DNA of 37,592 bases. It comes from Methanobacteriota archaeon. GTDB lineage: Archaea; JAADCQ01; Methanopyri; Methanopyrales; Methanopyraceae. The stretch spans positions 1 through 37,592 of the forward strand of contig JAMOPY010000033.1 in assembly GCA_027064305.1 (NCBI GenBank), given 5' to 3'. Positions 23,646 through 31,071 of the stretch are shown here, in pieces (positions within the stretch are counted from its first letter, which is position 1; each line of letters starts with the position of its first letter). The notes below the pieces were generated by a model. The model was not told where the DNA came from, did no database searches, and was given only the letters and a program-made list of their open reading frames with translations. The position numbers and the translations under genes were made by a program.

Positions 23646-24467
23646 GTGGGAGTGACCTCCACCATCCTGGTCGTGGGGCTCCTGGAGAGCGACTCGGGGA
23701 AGACGACCGCGTCGATCCCGCTGGTCCGCGCCCTGGACCTCGTCCCCTTCAAGCCCCGCTCCGGGCACAACGTGTGGCTGCACTACGATCACACCCGCCG
23801 GTGCGTCGAGCTCGGGATCCCCGTGAGCCGGGACGCGACCCGGCTCCTGCGCGCCGCCGGGGTGGACCTGCCCCCCACCCTCGTGAACCCGTTCCACCGC
23901 GTCTGGACCACCCCCGACGTGGCCAAGGCCGTCGAGTCCGACGTCTCCCTCCGGTACGTCTCCAGCCGCCCCGACGCGTACGTGCTCCTTGACCGGATGG
24001 GGAGCACCGTGCGGCTCTACGGGTCGGACGACCTGCGCTACCTGCCCGAGGAGGCGACGCGCATGCTCGAGAACTGCGACCGGGTCGAGGAGCGCGCCGA
24101 GGAGCCCAGCCCGGAGGAGATCTACCGCGTCATCGACCGGGCCTGGCGCCGGATCCGCCGCGAGGGACCCGCGCTCGTGGAGAGCCTGAACAACCTGGCC
24201 GTCCCCTGGCCCGGGGTGCTCCGGGAGCGGGGCGTGGTCGTGGCGGTGGGCCCGGGCGTCGCCCTGCTCTACGACCTCCGGGACTACGCCCGGGCCGTGG
24301 AGACCCTGTCCGCCGGGCGCGAGGTCGTCACCCTGAACGTGCTCGAGGTCCTGGAGCCGCTCGAGGTGGTCCGGCTGCCCCCGCTCTCGAGAGAGGAGCG
24401 CGCCGACCCGCGAAAGCTTGAAGAATCCTACGGGGAGCTCGTCGCGGCCGTTAGGGACGCCCTGTAG
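23646..24467 (+). CDS. Archaeal P-loop NTPase of the dethiobiotin-synthetase-like type
   Basis: This 273-residue protein has an N-terminal P-loop LLESDSGKTTASIPL (about residues 12-26) followed by VPFKPRSGHNVW. This is the layout of dethiobiotin synthetase/CobQ-like SIMIBI NTPases. The C-terminal half (LNNLAVPWPGVLRERGVVVAVGPGVALLYDL) contains a further alpha/beta segment. Annotations of similar archaeal proteins read predicted P-loop ATPase/GTPase. GTG start; a second GTG lies six bases on. It is divergent from a radical SAM gene, which may be functionally linked. The reaction is unknown. Confidence 0.75.
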   Translation: MGVTSTILVVGLLESDSGKTTASIPLVRALDLVPFKPRSGHNVWLHYDHTRRCVELGIPVSRDATRLLRAAGVDLPPTLVNPFHRVWTTPDVAKAVESDVSLRYVSSRPDAYVLLDRMGSTVRLYGSDDLRYLPEEATRMLENCDRVEERAEEPSPEEIYRVIDRAWRRIRREGPALVESLNNLAVPWPGVLRERGVVVAVGPGVALLYDLRDYARAVETLSAGREVVTLNVLEVLEPLEVVRLPPLSREERADPRKLEESYGELVAAVRDAL

Positions 24468-24512
24468 CGGGGGACGTTCCCGTGGGGGATCGCTTTATCC
24501 GAAGCGCGGCGG

Positions 24513-26075
24513 GTGCTTGAGGCGGCCAACCGGGACGCGGACCTGCCCGACCGGGTCCGCATCTTCGACACGACGCTGCGGGACGGGGAGCAGACGCCCG
24601 GCGTCGCCCTCACGCCCGAGGAGAAGCTGACGATCGCGCGGAAGCTGGATGAGGTGGGCGTGGACACGATCGAGGCCGGGTTCGCGGCCGCCAGCGAGGG
24701 TGAGAGGAAGGCCATCCGGAGGATCGCCCGGGAGGGGCTCGACGCCGAGGTCTGCAGCATGGCGAGGATGGTCGAGGGTGACGTGGACGCGGCCGTGGAG
24801 GCGGACGCGGACGCGGTCCACATCGTCGTGCCCACCTCCCGCGTGCACGTGAGGAAGAAGCTGGGCATGACCCGAGAGGAGGTGCTCGAGCGGGCCGCCG
24901 AGACGGTCGAGTACGCCCGGGACCACGGCCTGACCGTCGAGATCTCCACGGAGGACGGCACCCGAACCGAGCTGGAGTACCTCCGCCGGGTCTTCCGCGC
25001 CTGCCTGGAGGCGGGGGCGGAGCGGGTCGGGTACAACGACACGGTGGGCGTGATGGCCCCGGAGGGCATGTTCTACGCGGTGAGGAGGCTGCGCGAGCCC
25101 CTGGACGACGGGGTCATCCTCAGCGTGCACTGCCACGACGACTTCGGGATGGCGACCGCGAACACGGTGGCCGCCGTCCGGGCCGGGGCCGAGCAGGTGC
25201 ACGTGACCGTGAACGGGATCGGGGAGCGGGCGGGGAACGCCGCGCTCGAGGAGGTCGTGATCGTCCTCGAGGAGCTGTACGGCGTGGACACCGGCATCGA
25301 GACCGAGCGGCTCACCGAGCTGTCCAAGCTCGTGGAGCGCCTCACGGGCGTGCAGGTCCCACCCAACAAGGCCGTGGTCGGGGAGAACGCGTTCACCCAC
25401 GAGTCCGGGATCCACGTGGACGGGCTCATGAAGGACGAGACCACCTACGAGCCCATCCCGCCCGAGAAGGTCGGCCGCAAACGCCGCTTCGTCCTGGGTA
25501 AGCACGTGGGCACCGCCGTGATCCGCGAGAAGCTCCGCCGAATGAACATCGAGGTGAACGAGGAACAGCTCCTCGAGATCACGAAACGGCTCAAGCGCCT
25601 CGGCGACCGGGGCAAGCGGATCACCGAGGCCGACCTGCGCGCGATCGCGGAGGACGTGCTCGAGCGCCCGCGACGGCGCGACATCGAGGTCGACGACTTC
25701 ACCACCGTGACCGGAAAGCGGGCGCTCCCCACCGCCTCCGTCGTCATCGAGATCGACGGCACCCGCAAGGAGGCGGCCGCGACCGGCGTGGGGCCCGTGG
25801 ACGCGACCATCAAGGCCCTCCAACGCGCCCTCAGGGACCAAGGGGTCGAGTTCGAACTCGTCGAGTACCGCGCCCGCGCCCTGACCGGAGGCACCGACGC
25901 GATCACCCACGTGGACATCAAGCTCCGCGACCCGGAGACGGGCGAGACCGTCAGCTCCGGCGCCTCCCACGAGGACATCGTCGTGGCCAGCCTCCAGGCC
26001 TTCGTGGACGGCGTCAACGCCCTGATCGCCCGACGCGAGGGCCACGACCCCGAGGACTCACAGGCAGACGCGTGA
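24513..26075 (+). CDS. leuA: 2-isopropylmalate synthase (LeuA; CimA is the alternative)
   Basis: This 520-residue protein is an HMGL-family Claisen-condensing enzyme with a C-terminal regulatory domain. The catalytic barrel starts with RIFDTTLRDGEQTPG (about 15-29), has IEAGFAAASEGE (about 53), the metal-binding HCHDDFGMATANT (about 200) and VNGIGERAGNAALEE (about 231). A LeuA-type allosteric domain covers about residues 385-505 (ATGVGPVDATIKAL and GGTDAITHVDIKL). It makes 2-isopropylmalate for leucine; the closely related citramalate synthase for isoleucine cannot be excluded by eye. GTG start. Its 3' end overlaps the convergent unknown gene by 18 bases. Confidence 0.88.
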   Translation: MLEAANRDADLPDRVRIFDTTLRDGEQTPGVALTPEEKLTIARKLDEVGVDTIEAGFAAASEGERKAIRRIAREGLDAEVCSMARMVEGDVDAAVEADADAVHIVVPTSRVHVRKKLGMTREEVLERAAETVEYARDHGLTVEISTEDGTRTELEYLRRVFRACLEAGAERVGYNDTVGVMAPEGMFYAVRRLREPLDDGVILSVHCHDDFGMATANTVAAVRAGAEQVHVTVNGIGERAGNAALEEVVIVLEELYGVDTGIETERLTELSKLVERLTGVQVPPNKAVVGENAFTHESGIHVDGLMKDETTYEPIPPEKVGRKRRFVLGKHVGTAVIREKLRRMNIEVNEEQLLEITKRLKRLGDRGKRITEADLRAIAEDVLERPRRRDIEVDDFTTVTGKRALPTASVVIEIDGTRKEAAATGVGPVDATIKALQRALRDQGVEFELVEYRARALTGGTDAITHVDIKLRDPETGETVSSGASHEDIVVASLQAFVDGVNALIARREGHDPEDSQADA

Positions 26076-26867
26076 GACGTACCTCGACCACACCGGATCG
26101 TAATCTCCCGGCCGGAGCTCCAACCGGCGCCCCGCGCTCACCACCACCCTACCCCCCTCGCTCGCCGCCCGGCCGAGCAGGTCCCCCAGCTCCAGCGACG
26201 CCAGCCCGGCCACCGTACCCCTCAACCCACTCGGCGGGCGCTCAACCCTCGGCCGGGGAAGCTCCTTCACCGCCTCCTCCACCTCAAGACCGATCGAGCG
26301 GACCCGATACCCCACGGCGCGCGCCAGCAGGACCGAAACGTACGCCCGCTCCGCCAGCTCGTACGTGCACCGCAGCAGCTCCCCCACCAGCTCCGGGGGC
26401 AGGCACGCCCGCTCGCCGAGCAGCCTGGAGAGCGCCCGGGACAGGCACCGGGCCACGAACCGATCGTCCCGAACCTCCCGACAGCCCAGCGAGACGACGG
26501 GCAGGAACACCCGCACCACCCCGTCCAGATCCGCCGCCAGCAGGGCCCGAACGCCCCTCCTCAGCATCTCGCGAACGACCTCCGCGGCGTCCTCGGAAAG
26601 CCGCTCCGACCGCTCCAGCAGCCGGTCCAGGCCGCTCCACACCCGATCGTCCACGCTGAGGTACTCCGACAGCTCGGCCGGGTGGACCGAGACGGGGTGC
26701 CTCACGTTCACCGGCATCCCGATCGACACGCTCGCGGCCAGGGACACGGCCCGGTAGAACCGGCGCGAGGGCTTCACGGGCGGGCCGAGCCACGCCCACT
26801 CCCGCTCCGGCCTCACCTCCGGAGACACCCGACCCCGGTCGGAGTGCAGCGCGAGGATGAGGGTCAC
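26058..26867 (-). CDS. Unrecognised protein, 269 residues
   Basis: I do not recognise this protein. It begins MTLILALHSDRGRVSPEV and is mostly helical, with many Arg, Glu, Leu and Val residues. Several Cys are scattered (LGCREV, RCLS, RACLPPE, RCTYEL), but no regular metal-binding motif is seen. It ends VWSRYVSRVCL. The GTG start has GGGGGTG five bases upstream and a TATA box about 40 bases upstream. It is convergent with leuA and overlaps its end by 18 bases. Confidence 0.65.
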   Translation of the reverse strand: MTLILALHSDRGRVSPEVRPEREWAWLGPPVKPSRRFYRAVSLAASVSIGMPVNVRHPVSVHPAELSEYLSVDDRVWSGLDRLLERSERLSEDAAEVVREMLRRGVRALLAADLDGVVRVFLPVVSLGCREVRDDRFVARCLSRALSRLLGERACLPPELVGELLRCTYELAERAYVSVLLARAVGYRVRSIGLEVEEAVKELPRPRVERPPSGLRGTVAGLASLELGDLLGRAASEGGRVVVSAGRRLELRPGDYDPVWSRYVSRVCL

Positions 26868-26901
26868 CGGGCACCCCCTGACCCGGTGGGATCCCGGGAG
26901 T

Positions 26902-26912
26902 CAAATTTTAAG
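26902..26912 (-). promoter_or_regulatory. TATA-like element between divergent genes
   Basis: CTTAAAATTTG on the minus strand is the only AT-rich block between the unknown gene and the deacetylase gene. On the minus strand it would start transcription near 26881, a 14-base leader for the gene at 26867. The element is nearly symmetrical (CAAATTTTAAG on the plus strand), so it might also drive transcription to the right from about 26935. Confidence 0.5.
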
Positions 26913-27074
26913 CCGGTCGAACGACGGCGTGACCCGGCCCAGGAGGCCTCGTGTGCAACGGGATGAACCGCCCGGGGACCGCCGCCCGGTCCTCCCCGCC
27001 CGCGGGGGACGCGGCCGGGCCGTGGATGACCCGACGGGCCGGCTACCGCCGGGCACAGCCGATGAAGGGCCCGG
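26913..27074 (+). other. GC-rich region with hairpin potential upstream of deacetylase gene
   Basis: Between the TATA-like element and the deacetylase frame lie about 160 bases of extremely GC-rich sequence. There are many self-complementary stretches, and the frame downstream has no usable start between 27075 and the membrane segment. It could be a long structured leader or a small RNA gene. I could not match it to RNase P RNA, SRP RNA or a known riboswitch. Confidence 0.35.
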
Positions 27075-28157
27075 GTGGGACGACGGCGGGACAACCCTCC
27101 CACGAGCGCGGCCGCCTCGCCCGACGATGACCCGCCGTTTCACCCGGGCCCACAGGGGGTCTCACCCATCGCGAGGGTCCCATTCGGTCACTCCGGAACC
27201 ATCGCGGCCAAGACCACCCTGATTCTAGCCCTAGCGATCGCCGCGTCCGCCACCGCGGGGGTCGCCCTCTACCACCTTTATCACGCCGGCAAGAGGCCCG
27301 AGAGCAGGCTGGACCGGCTGTCCCACGCCCGGTGCATCGTGGTCATCAGCGAGGACCTCTGCGGCGGCTCCCGGTACACCGTCCAGCTCGCGGAGCGGCT
27401 CCGCCGGAAGGGCGTCCCCATGACCTTCGCCGTCCCCGCGTGGGAGGCCTACGCGTACCCGGACCGGATGCGGAAGCTGCGCGAGCTGGGCTGCGACCTC
27501 ATCAACCACGCCAACGACGGGGGCGCCTCGTACGCGTTCCTCGGCCACCCGGGCAAGCTGGCCGGGCTACCGGAGGAGGAGCAGCGCAAGATCATCCACA
27601 CCGCCCAAGAGCAGATCCGAAAGGCGACCGGGTTCCGACCCGACGCCTACCGGGCCCCCGGCCTGGCGATCGACGAGAACACGTACCGGGCCCTGATCCG
27701 GGAGGGCATCTGGATCGACTCCAGCAAGATCTTCACGCACCCGGGGACCCGAGGCGCCCCGCGGTGGATCAAGGTCGACGGGCATCGGATCCTGGAGATC
27801 CCGATCGCCTGCTACACCGAGTGGGAGTACGACCGGCACGGTCGACCCGTCAGGCCCAAGTTCCTGTGCTCGTTCGCCGACGACCTGTTCGTGCAACCGA
27901 AGATCCGGTCCCACCAGCCCGAGCGGGCGCTGGAGAACCTCAAGCGCGGGTTCGACCAGTACTACCGGCACGGCCGGCCCGGGCGACCGACCGTGTTCGT
28001 CGTGCTCTTCCACGAGCACATCACGGCCAACCCGAAGTACTGGTGGATCATCCTCGAGTTCGTCGACTACGCCCGCCGGCACCCCGGGGTGGAGTTCGCC
28101 ACGATCGACGAGGTCGCCCAGCTGGCCAAGCGGGGCCAGCGGTTCACCGCCTTCTAG
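27075..28157 (+). CDS. Polysaccharide-deacetylase-like protein, membrane-anchored
   Basis: This 360-residue protein has a hydrophobic segment near residues 49-65 (TLILALAIAASATAGVALY) and then a NodB-like domain facing outside. The domain shows VVISEDLCGGS (about 88), LINHANDGG (about 140), YRAPGLAIDENT (about 193) and FVVLFHEHITAN (about 311). The usual H-(S/T)-x-x-H metal motif appears as HANDG, so one metal-binding His is missing. GTG at 27075 is the only standard start before the hydrophobic segment, which leaves an odd 45-residue N-terminal tail. It probably acts on cell-envelope polysaccharide or is a non-catalytic binder. Confidence 0.75.
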   Translation: MGRRRDNPPTSAAASPDDDPPFHPGPQGVSPIARVPFGHSGTIAAKTTLILALAIAASATAGVALYHLYHAGKRPESRLDRLSHARCIVVISEDLCGGSRYTVQLAERLRRKGVPMTFAVPAWEAYAYPDRMRKLRELGCDLINHANDGGASYAFLGHPGKLAGLPEEEQRKIIHTAQEQIRKATGFRPDAYRAPGLAIDENTYRALIREGIWIDSSKIFTHPGTRGAPRWIKVDGHRILEIPIACYTEWEYDRHGRPVRPKFLCSFADDLFVQPKIRSHQPERALENLKRGFDQYYRHGRPGRPTVFVVLFHEHITANPKYWWIILEFVDYARRHPGVEFATIDEVAQLAKRGQRFTAF

Positions 28158-28171
28158 CCGCCCCTTTCCGC

Positions 28172-28180
28172 TAATTCTAT
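28172..28180 (+). promoter_or_regulatory. TATA-like box of the gene at 28217
   Basis: TAATTCTAT stands out in the GC-rich 59-base gap after the deacetylase gene. A start about 26 bases downstream falls near 28202, 15 bases before the GTG. Confidence 0.4.
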
Positions 28181-28207
28181 CCGGCACCGGGCGGCACCCG
28201 CCCGGGC

Positions 28208-28260
28208 TCAGCCCGAGTGCCGGTCGTCATCACGCTCCGCGCGTACCGAGGTCTCATCAT
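28208..28260 (-). ncRNA. Candidate C/D box guide sRNA, antisense to a gene start
   Basis: On the minus strand the boxes of an archaeal C/D guide RNA occur in order with normal spacing: C (ATGATGA, 28260-28254), 14 bases, D' (CGGA, a variant, 28239-28236), 3 bases, C' (TGATGA, 28232-28227), 15 bases, D (CTGA, 28211-28208). M. kandleri is known to have very many such sRNAs. It overlaps the start of a protein gene on the other strand, so chance is a real possibility. Confidence 0.3.
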
Positions 28261-28828
28261 CCCGCCGGAGCGGGTTCCCGGGGGTCGCGCCGTGTTCTCC
28301 GGGGTGGAGGAGGGGTCCGTGCGGGTGCAGAAGTGGGTCGTGGACGTGCTCACGGGCCGGAAGCTCCGGGTGCAGGAGCTGCGGGCGACCGTTAGGGTGG
28401 ACCACCGGGAGCTCATGCTCCTGTCCATGGACGTGCGGGACGACGAGAACCCGCTCTCCCTGACCGCGGGGGTCGTGGGGCTGTTCTCCGCCGCCCTGGC
28501 CGACCTGCTCGGCTGGGCCGACGGCGCGGACCTGTACTACCCGATCACCTCGGCCAACCGGGACGCGTGGCGCGTCTGCGTCGACGCGGCCGTCCTCGCC
28601 GTCGTCGACACCTACTCCCGCGACCTGGGCGTGACCGTGCGGGACTTCGTGTCCGAGGCCGGCCTCCCCTGGCTCCGCACGCTCGCGGACAACGGGTTCA
28701 AGCCCGAGACCGTCATCCGGGGGGCGGACGAGACCTTCGTGATGACCCTCATGAACCTCCTGCGCCGGGAACTCCGGGCCCGGTGCGGGGACCGCTGGCG
28801 CGAGGTCTGGGCCCGCATGAGCCGGTGA
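28217..28828 (+). CDS. Unrecognised protein, 203 residues
   Basis: I do not recognise this protein. It starts with a beta-rich segment (MPVVITLRAYRGLIIPPERV), has a central VVGLFSAALADLLGWADGADLYYPIT segment and an aromatic, helical end (LMNLLRRELRARCGDRWREVWARMSR). There is no signal peptide and no clear membrane span. The GTG start follows a TATA-like box by about 37 bases. Its stop abuts that of the convergent pheS gene (TGATCA). Codon use is like the neighbours, so it is a real gene. Confidence 0.7.
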   Translation: MPVVITLRAYRGLIIPPERVPGGRAVFSGVEEGSVRVQKWVVDVLTGRKLRVQELRATVRVDHRELMLLSMDVRDDENPLSLTAGVVGLFSAALADLLGWADGADLYYPITSANRDAWRVCVDAAVLAVVDTYSRDLGVTVRDFVSEAGLPWLRTLADNGFKPETVIRGADETFVMTLMNLLRRELRARCGDRWREVWARMSR

Positions 28829-30409
28829 TCACCGCCGAGCCCGCGCCGAGGGAAGCTCCAGCAGCGTCTTCAGGTCGCTCATGTACAGCTCCCGGATGTC
28901 GTCGATCCCCAGCTTCATCATGGCCAACCGTTCGACGCCCAGCCCCCACGCCAGGCACACCACGTCCTCCCCGAACCCGAGCGGTCGCAGGACCTCCTGC
29001 CGGAAGATCCCGGCCCCGCCCAGCTCGACCCAGTCCCCCTTCTCCTCGAAGTACACCTCCGGCTCCACGGACAGGACCGTGTACGGGAAGTACGCCGGCC
29101 GGAACCGCACCTCCTCGAACCCCATCCGCCGGTAGAACTCCTCCAGGACGCCCAGCAGCTCCCGGAAGGACACGTCCTCCGCCAGCACGATCCCCTCGCA
29201 CTGATGAAACTCCGGCAGGTGCTTGTAGTCCACCGTCTCCCGCCGGTAGACCCGACCGATCGAGAAGAGCTTCAGCGGCGGCCCCTCCGCCTCGTACAAC
29301 CGGCGCACCGACACCGCCGTCGTGTGCGTGCGGAGGACCGGCTTCCGCGCCACCTCCTCGTCCCACTCGTACCCCCACCCGCGCGAGCCCACGTCCCCAC
29401 CGTCCTCGTGCACGGACTTGACCCGCTCCACCACCTCCCCGTCCGGCAGCTCCGCCTCCGACGGCTCCTCCAGGTAGAACGTGTCCTGCATCTCCCGGGC
29501 CGCGTGATCCTGCGGCTGAAAGAGCGCGTCGAAGTTCCAGAAGCTGGACTCCACCAGCGGGCCGGACACCTCCCGGAACCCCATCTCCAGGAACACGCGC
29601 CGGATCTCCTCGATAACCTCCCGCAGCGGGTGCCGCTTGCCCGGGTACGTCGGCCGCGTCGGCGCCTTCACGTCGTACGGCTTGAACTCCTTCTCCCGCC
29701 ACGTACCCTCGCGCAGGTGCTCCGGCTTCAACTCCGTGATCCAGTCCCGCTCCAGCACCTCCTCCGCCCACTCCGCCACCTCACGCCCCAGATCCGTCAA
29801 CCGCACGACCCGACTCCGCACCTCCCGCTCCTCCACCACGTCCCCCCGCTCCGACAGCCGCTCGAGCGCCTCCCGAACCTTCTCCTCGTCCTCGCCCAGC
29901 CGCGACGCCACCTCCTCCACCGAGGCCGGGCCCTCCGACAGCGCCTCCAGCACCCGCTGATCCAGGTCCTCCTCAATGGCCTCCTCCTCGCCCACGAAGA
30001 CGAGCCTGGTCTCACCGTCCTCGCGCTTGATCTCGGCCAGCCCCTTCCTCCTCAGCCACCCCAGCGTGGGCCCGGCCAACCGCCCGGGCACGCCCGCCCG
30101 CTCCAGCGCCTCCTCCAGCCCGAGCTCCCCGCCCGCCTCGACCAGGACCCGAGCCACCCGGAGCTCCGGCAGGCCCTTCTCCGCGTACTCCCGACCCTCC
30201 TCCCCCAGCTCGTACACGCGCTCGCGCCTCTCCTCCGACTCGATCAGGCCACGCTCCTCCAACCAGTACAGGGACCTCATCACCGGACCCTCATCGTACC
30301 CCAGCTCCCGCGCCAGCTCCTCCGGCGTGGCCCGACCCCGCTCCCGCAGCTCCAACAGGATCCTCAGGTCCCGCTCGCTCAACCGCTCCGCCAGCTCCTT
30401 AGGCTCCAC
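28829..30409 (-). CDS. pheS: Phenylalanyl-tRNA synthetase alpha subunit
   Basis: This 526-residue protein is the catalytic subunit of the heterotetrameric class II enzyme that charges tRNA-Phe. The N-terminal 210 residues form winged-helix repeats typical of archaeal/eukaryotic PheS. The catalytic domain has FREVSGPLVESSFWNFDALFQPQDH (motif 1 region; about 277), FSIGRVYRRETVDYKHLPEFHQ (motif 2; about 378) and GLGVERLAMMKLGIDDIRELY (motif 3; about 492). GTG at 30409 is favoured since GGGGGTG lies five bases upstream; GTG at 30430 is an alternative. The beta subunit is not in this window. Confidence 0.95.
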   Translation of the reverse strand: MEPKELAERLSERDLRILLELRERGRATPEELARELGYDEGPVMRSLYWLEERGLIESEERRERVYELGEEGREYAEKGLPELRVARVLVEAGGELGLEEALERAGVPGRLAGPTLGWLRRKGLAEIKREDGETRLVFVGEEEAIEEDLDQRVLEALSEGPASVEEVASRLGEDEEKVREALERLSERGDVVEEREVRSRVVRLTDLGREVAEWAEEVLERDWITELKPEHLREGTWREKEFKPYDVKAPTRPTYPGKRHPLREVIEEIRRVFLEMGFREVSGPLVESSFWNFDALFQPQDHAAREMQDTFYLEEPSEAELPDGEVVERVKSVHEDGGDVGSRGWGYEWDEEVARKPVLRTHTTAVSVRRLYEAEGPPLKLFSIGRVYRRETVDYKHLPEFHQCEGIVLAEDVSFRELLGVLEEFYRRMGFEEVRFRPAYFPYTVLSVEPEVYFEEKGDWVELGGAGIFRQEVLRPLGFGEDVVCLAWGLGVERLAMMKLGIDDIRELYMSDLKTLLELPSARARR

Positions 30410-30430
30410 CGGGGCACCCCCTGATGACAC

Positions 30431-30633
30431 AAGGAGCGTGAGGCTGAGGCGGGGTTAACCCGCCCGGGCTCACGGTGACCCCCTTCGGGGGACCTCACCC
30501 GGGCGCTGTGGCCCGGGTGGCTGGCGTCGACCGGTCATCGCGCGGGGGACCCCGCCTCCCGACCGCCGGCTGGGCCCGGGCCGCCGGAGCCCCGACCGCG
30601 CGCCGTAAATTAGTCTTTCCAGGGGGACCCGCC
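30431..30633 (+). other. Divergent pheS/cgi121 gap with several hairpins
   Basis: This gap of about 200 bases has no gene but several strong inverted repeats. GGCGGG-N5-CCCGCC lies near 30449-30465. A GGTGA/TCACC stem enclosing CCCCC-TTC-GGGGG lies near 30475-30500. CCCGGGC-N6-GCCCGGG lies near 30498-30517. They may be terminators, leader structures or a small RNA. The right end holds the TATA box of cgi121. Confidence 0.4.
30605..30614 (+). promoter_or_regulatory. TATA box of cgi121
   Basis: GTAAATTAGT is an isolated AT-rich block. The predicted start about 26 bases on coincides with the TTG start codon at 30634, which would make the mRNA leaderless, yet AGGGGGA lies between them. One of the two signals may be used in different contexts. 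Confidence 0.5.
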
Positions 30634-31071
30634 TTGATCCGACGGCTCGAGCACTGGTCCGGGCCACTCTACCTCCACTGCTCCCTGCGCCGAGGGGACC
30701 CGGAACCCATCATCGAGGCGAGCGTCCCCGACGCGATCGTGCAGGCCGTGTCCCGCAGGTACGCCGACCACCGGCTCGCCGCCTCCGCCGCCGTCAGGGC
30801 CCTCCGAGCCCACGAGGAGAACCGAGGCCTGGCCCGCTCACTCGACCTGGAGTTCCTGCTCCGCCTCCTCGGCACCCGGCAGATCTCGGAGGCCGTAAAG
30901 AGGGCGGCCCCGGACCGCACCTTCACGGCCGTCGTCGCCTCCCGGGAGAAGGAGCGGGTGGAGGAGGGACTGAAAAAAATCGAGAAGACCTCGGAGATCC
31001 TGGAGGCGTTCCCCGAGCGGGACGACCTCAAGCGGCTGCTGACCCGCGCCGCCGCCGTGGACGTCGAGTGA
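30634..31071 (+). CDS. cgi121: KEOPS complex subunit Cgi121
   Basis: This 145-residue protein is the Cgi121 (TPRKB) subunit of KEOPS, which makes N6-threonylcarbamoyladenosine at position 37 of tRNAs that read A-starting codons. Cgi121 recruits the tRNA. The key pattern is ARSLDLEFLLRLLGTRQISEAVKRAAP (about 67-93), preceded by an alpha/beta part with LYLHCSL and AIVQAVSRRYADHRLAASAAVRAL. The TTG at 30634 gives the normal family length; the frame is open further upstream, but into noncoding sequence. Its 3' end overlaps the convergent secreted-protein gene by 44 bases. Confidence 0.85.
   Translation: MIRRLEHWSGPLYLHCSLRRGDPEPIIEASVPDAIVQAVSRRYADHRLAASAAVRALRAHEENRGLARSLDLEFLLRLLGTRQISEAVKRAAPDRTFTAVVASREKERVEEGLKKIEKTSEILEAFPERDDLKRLLTRAAAVDVE

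Noticed and set aside
24491..24500. TATA box (CTTTATCC) for leuA
   Set aside because: The predicted transcription start would fall inside the coding sequence after the GTG at 24513, so it is at best a poor promoter for this start.
26913..27120. RNase P RNA or SRP RNA in the GC-rich gap
   Set aside because: The conserved P4 sequences of RNase P RNA and the helix 8 GGAA/GGAGC signature of SRP RNA are absent.
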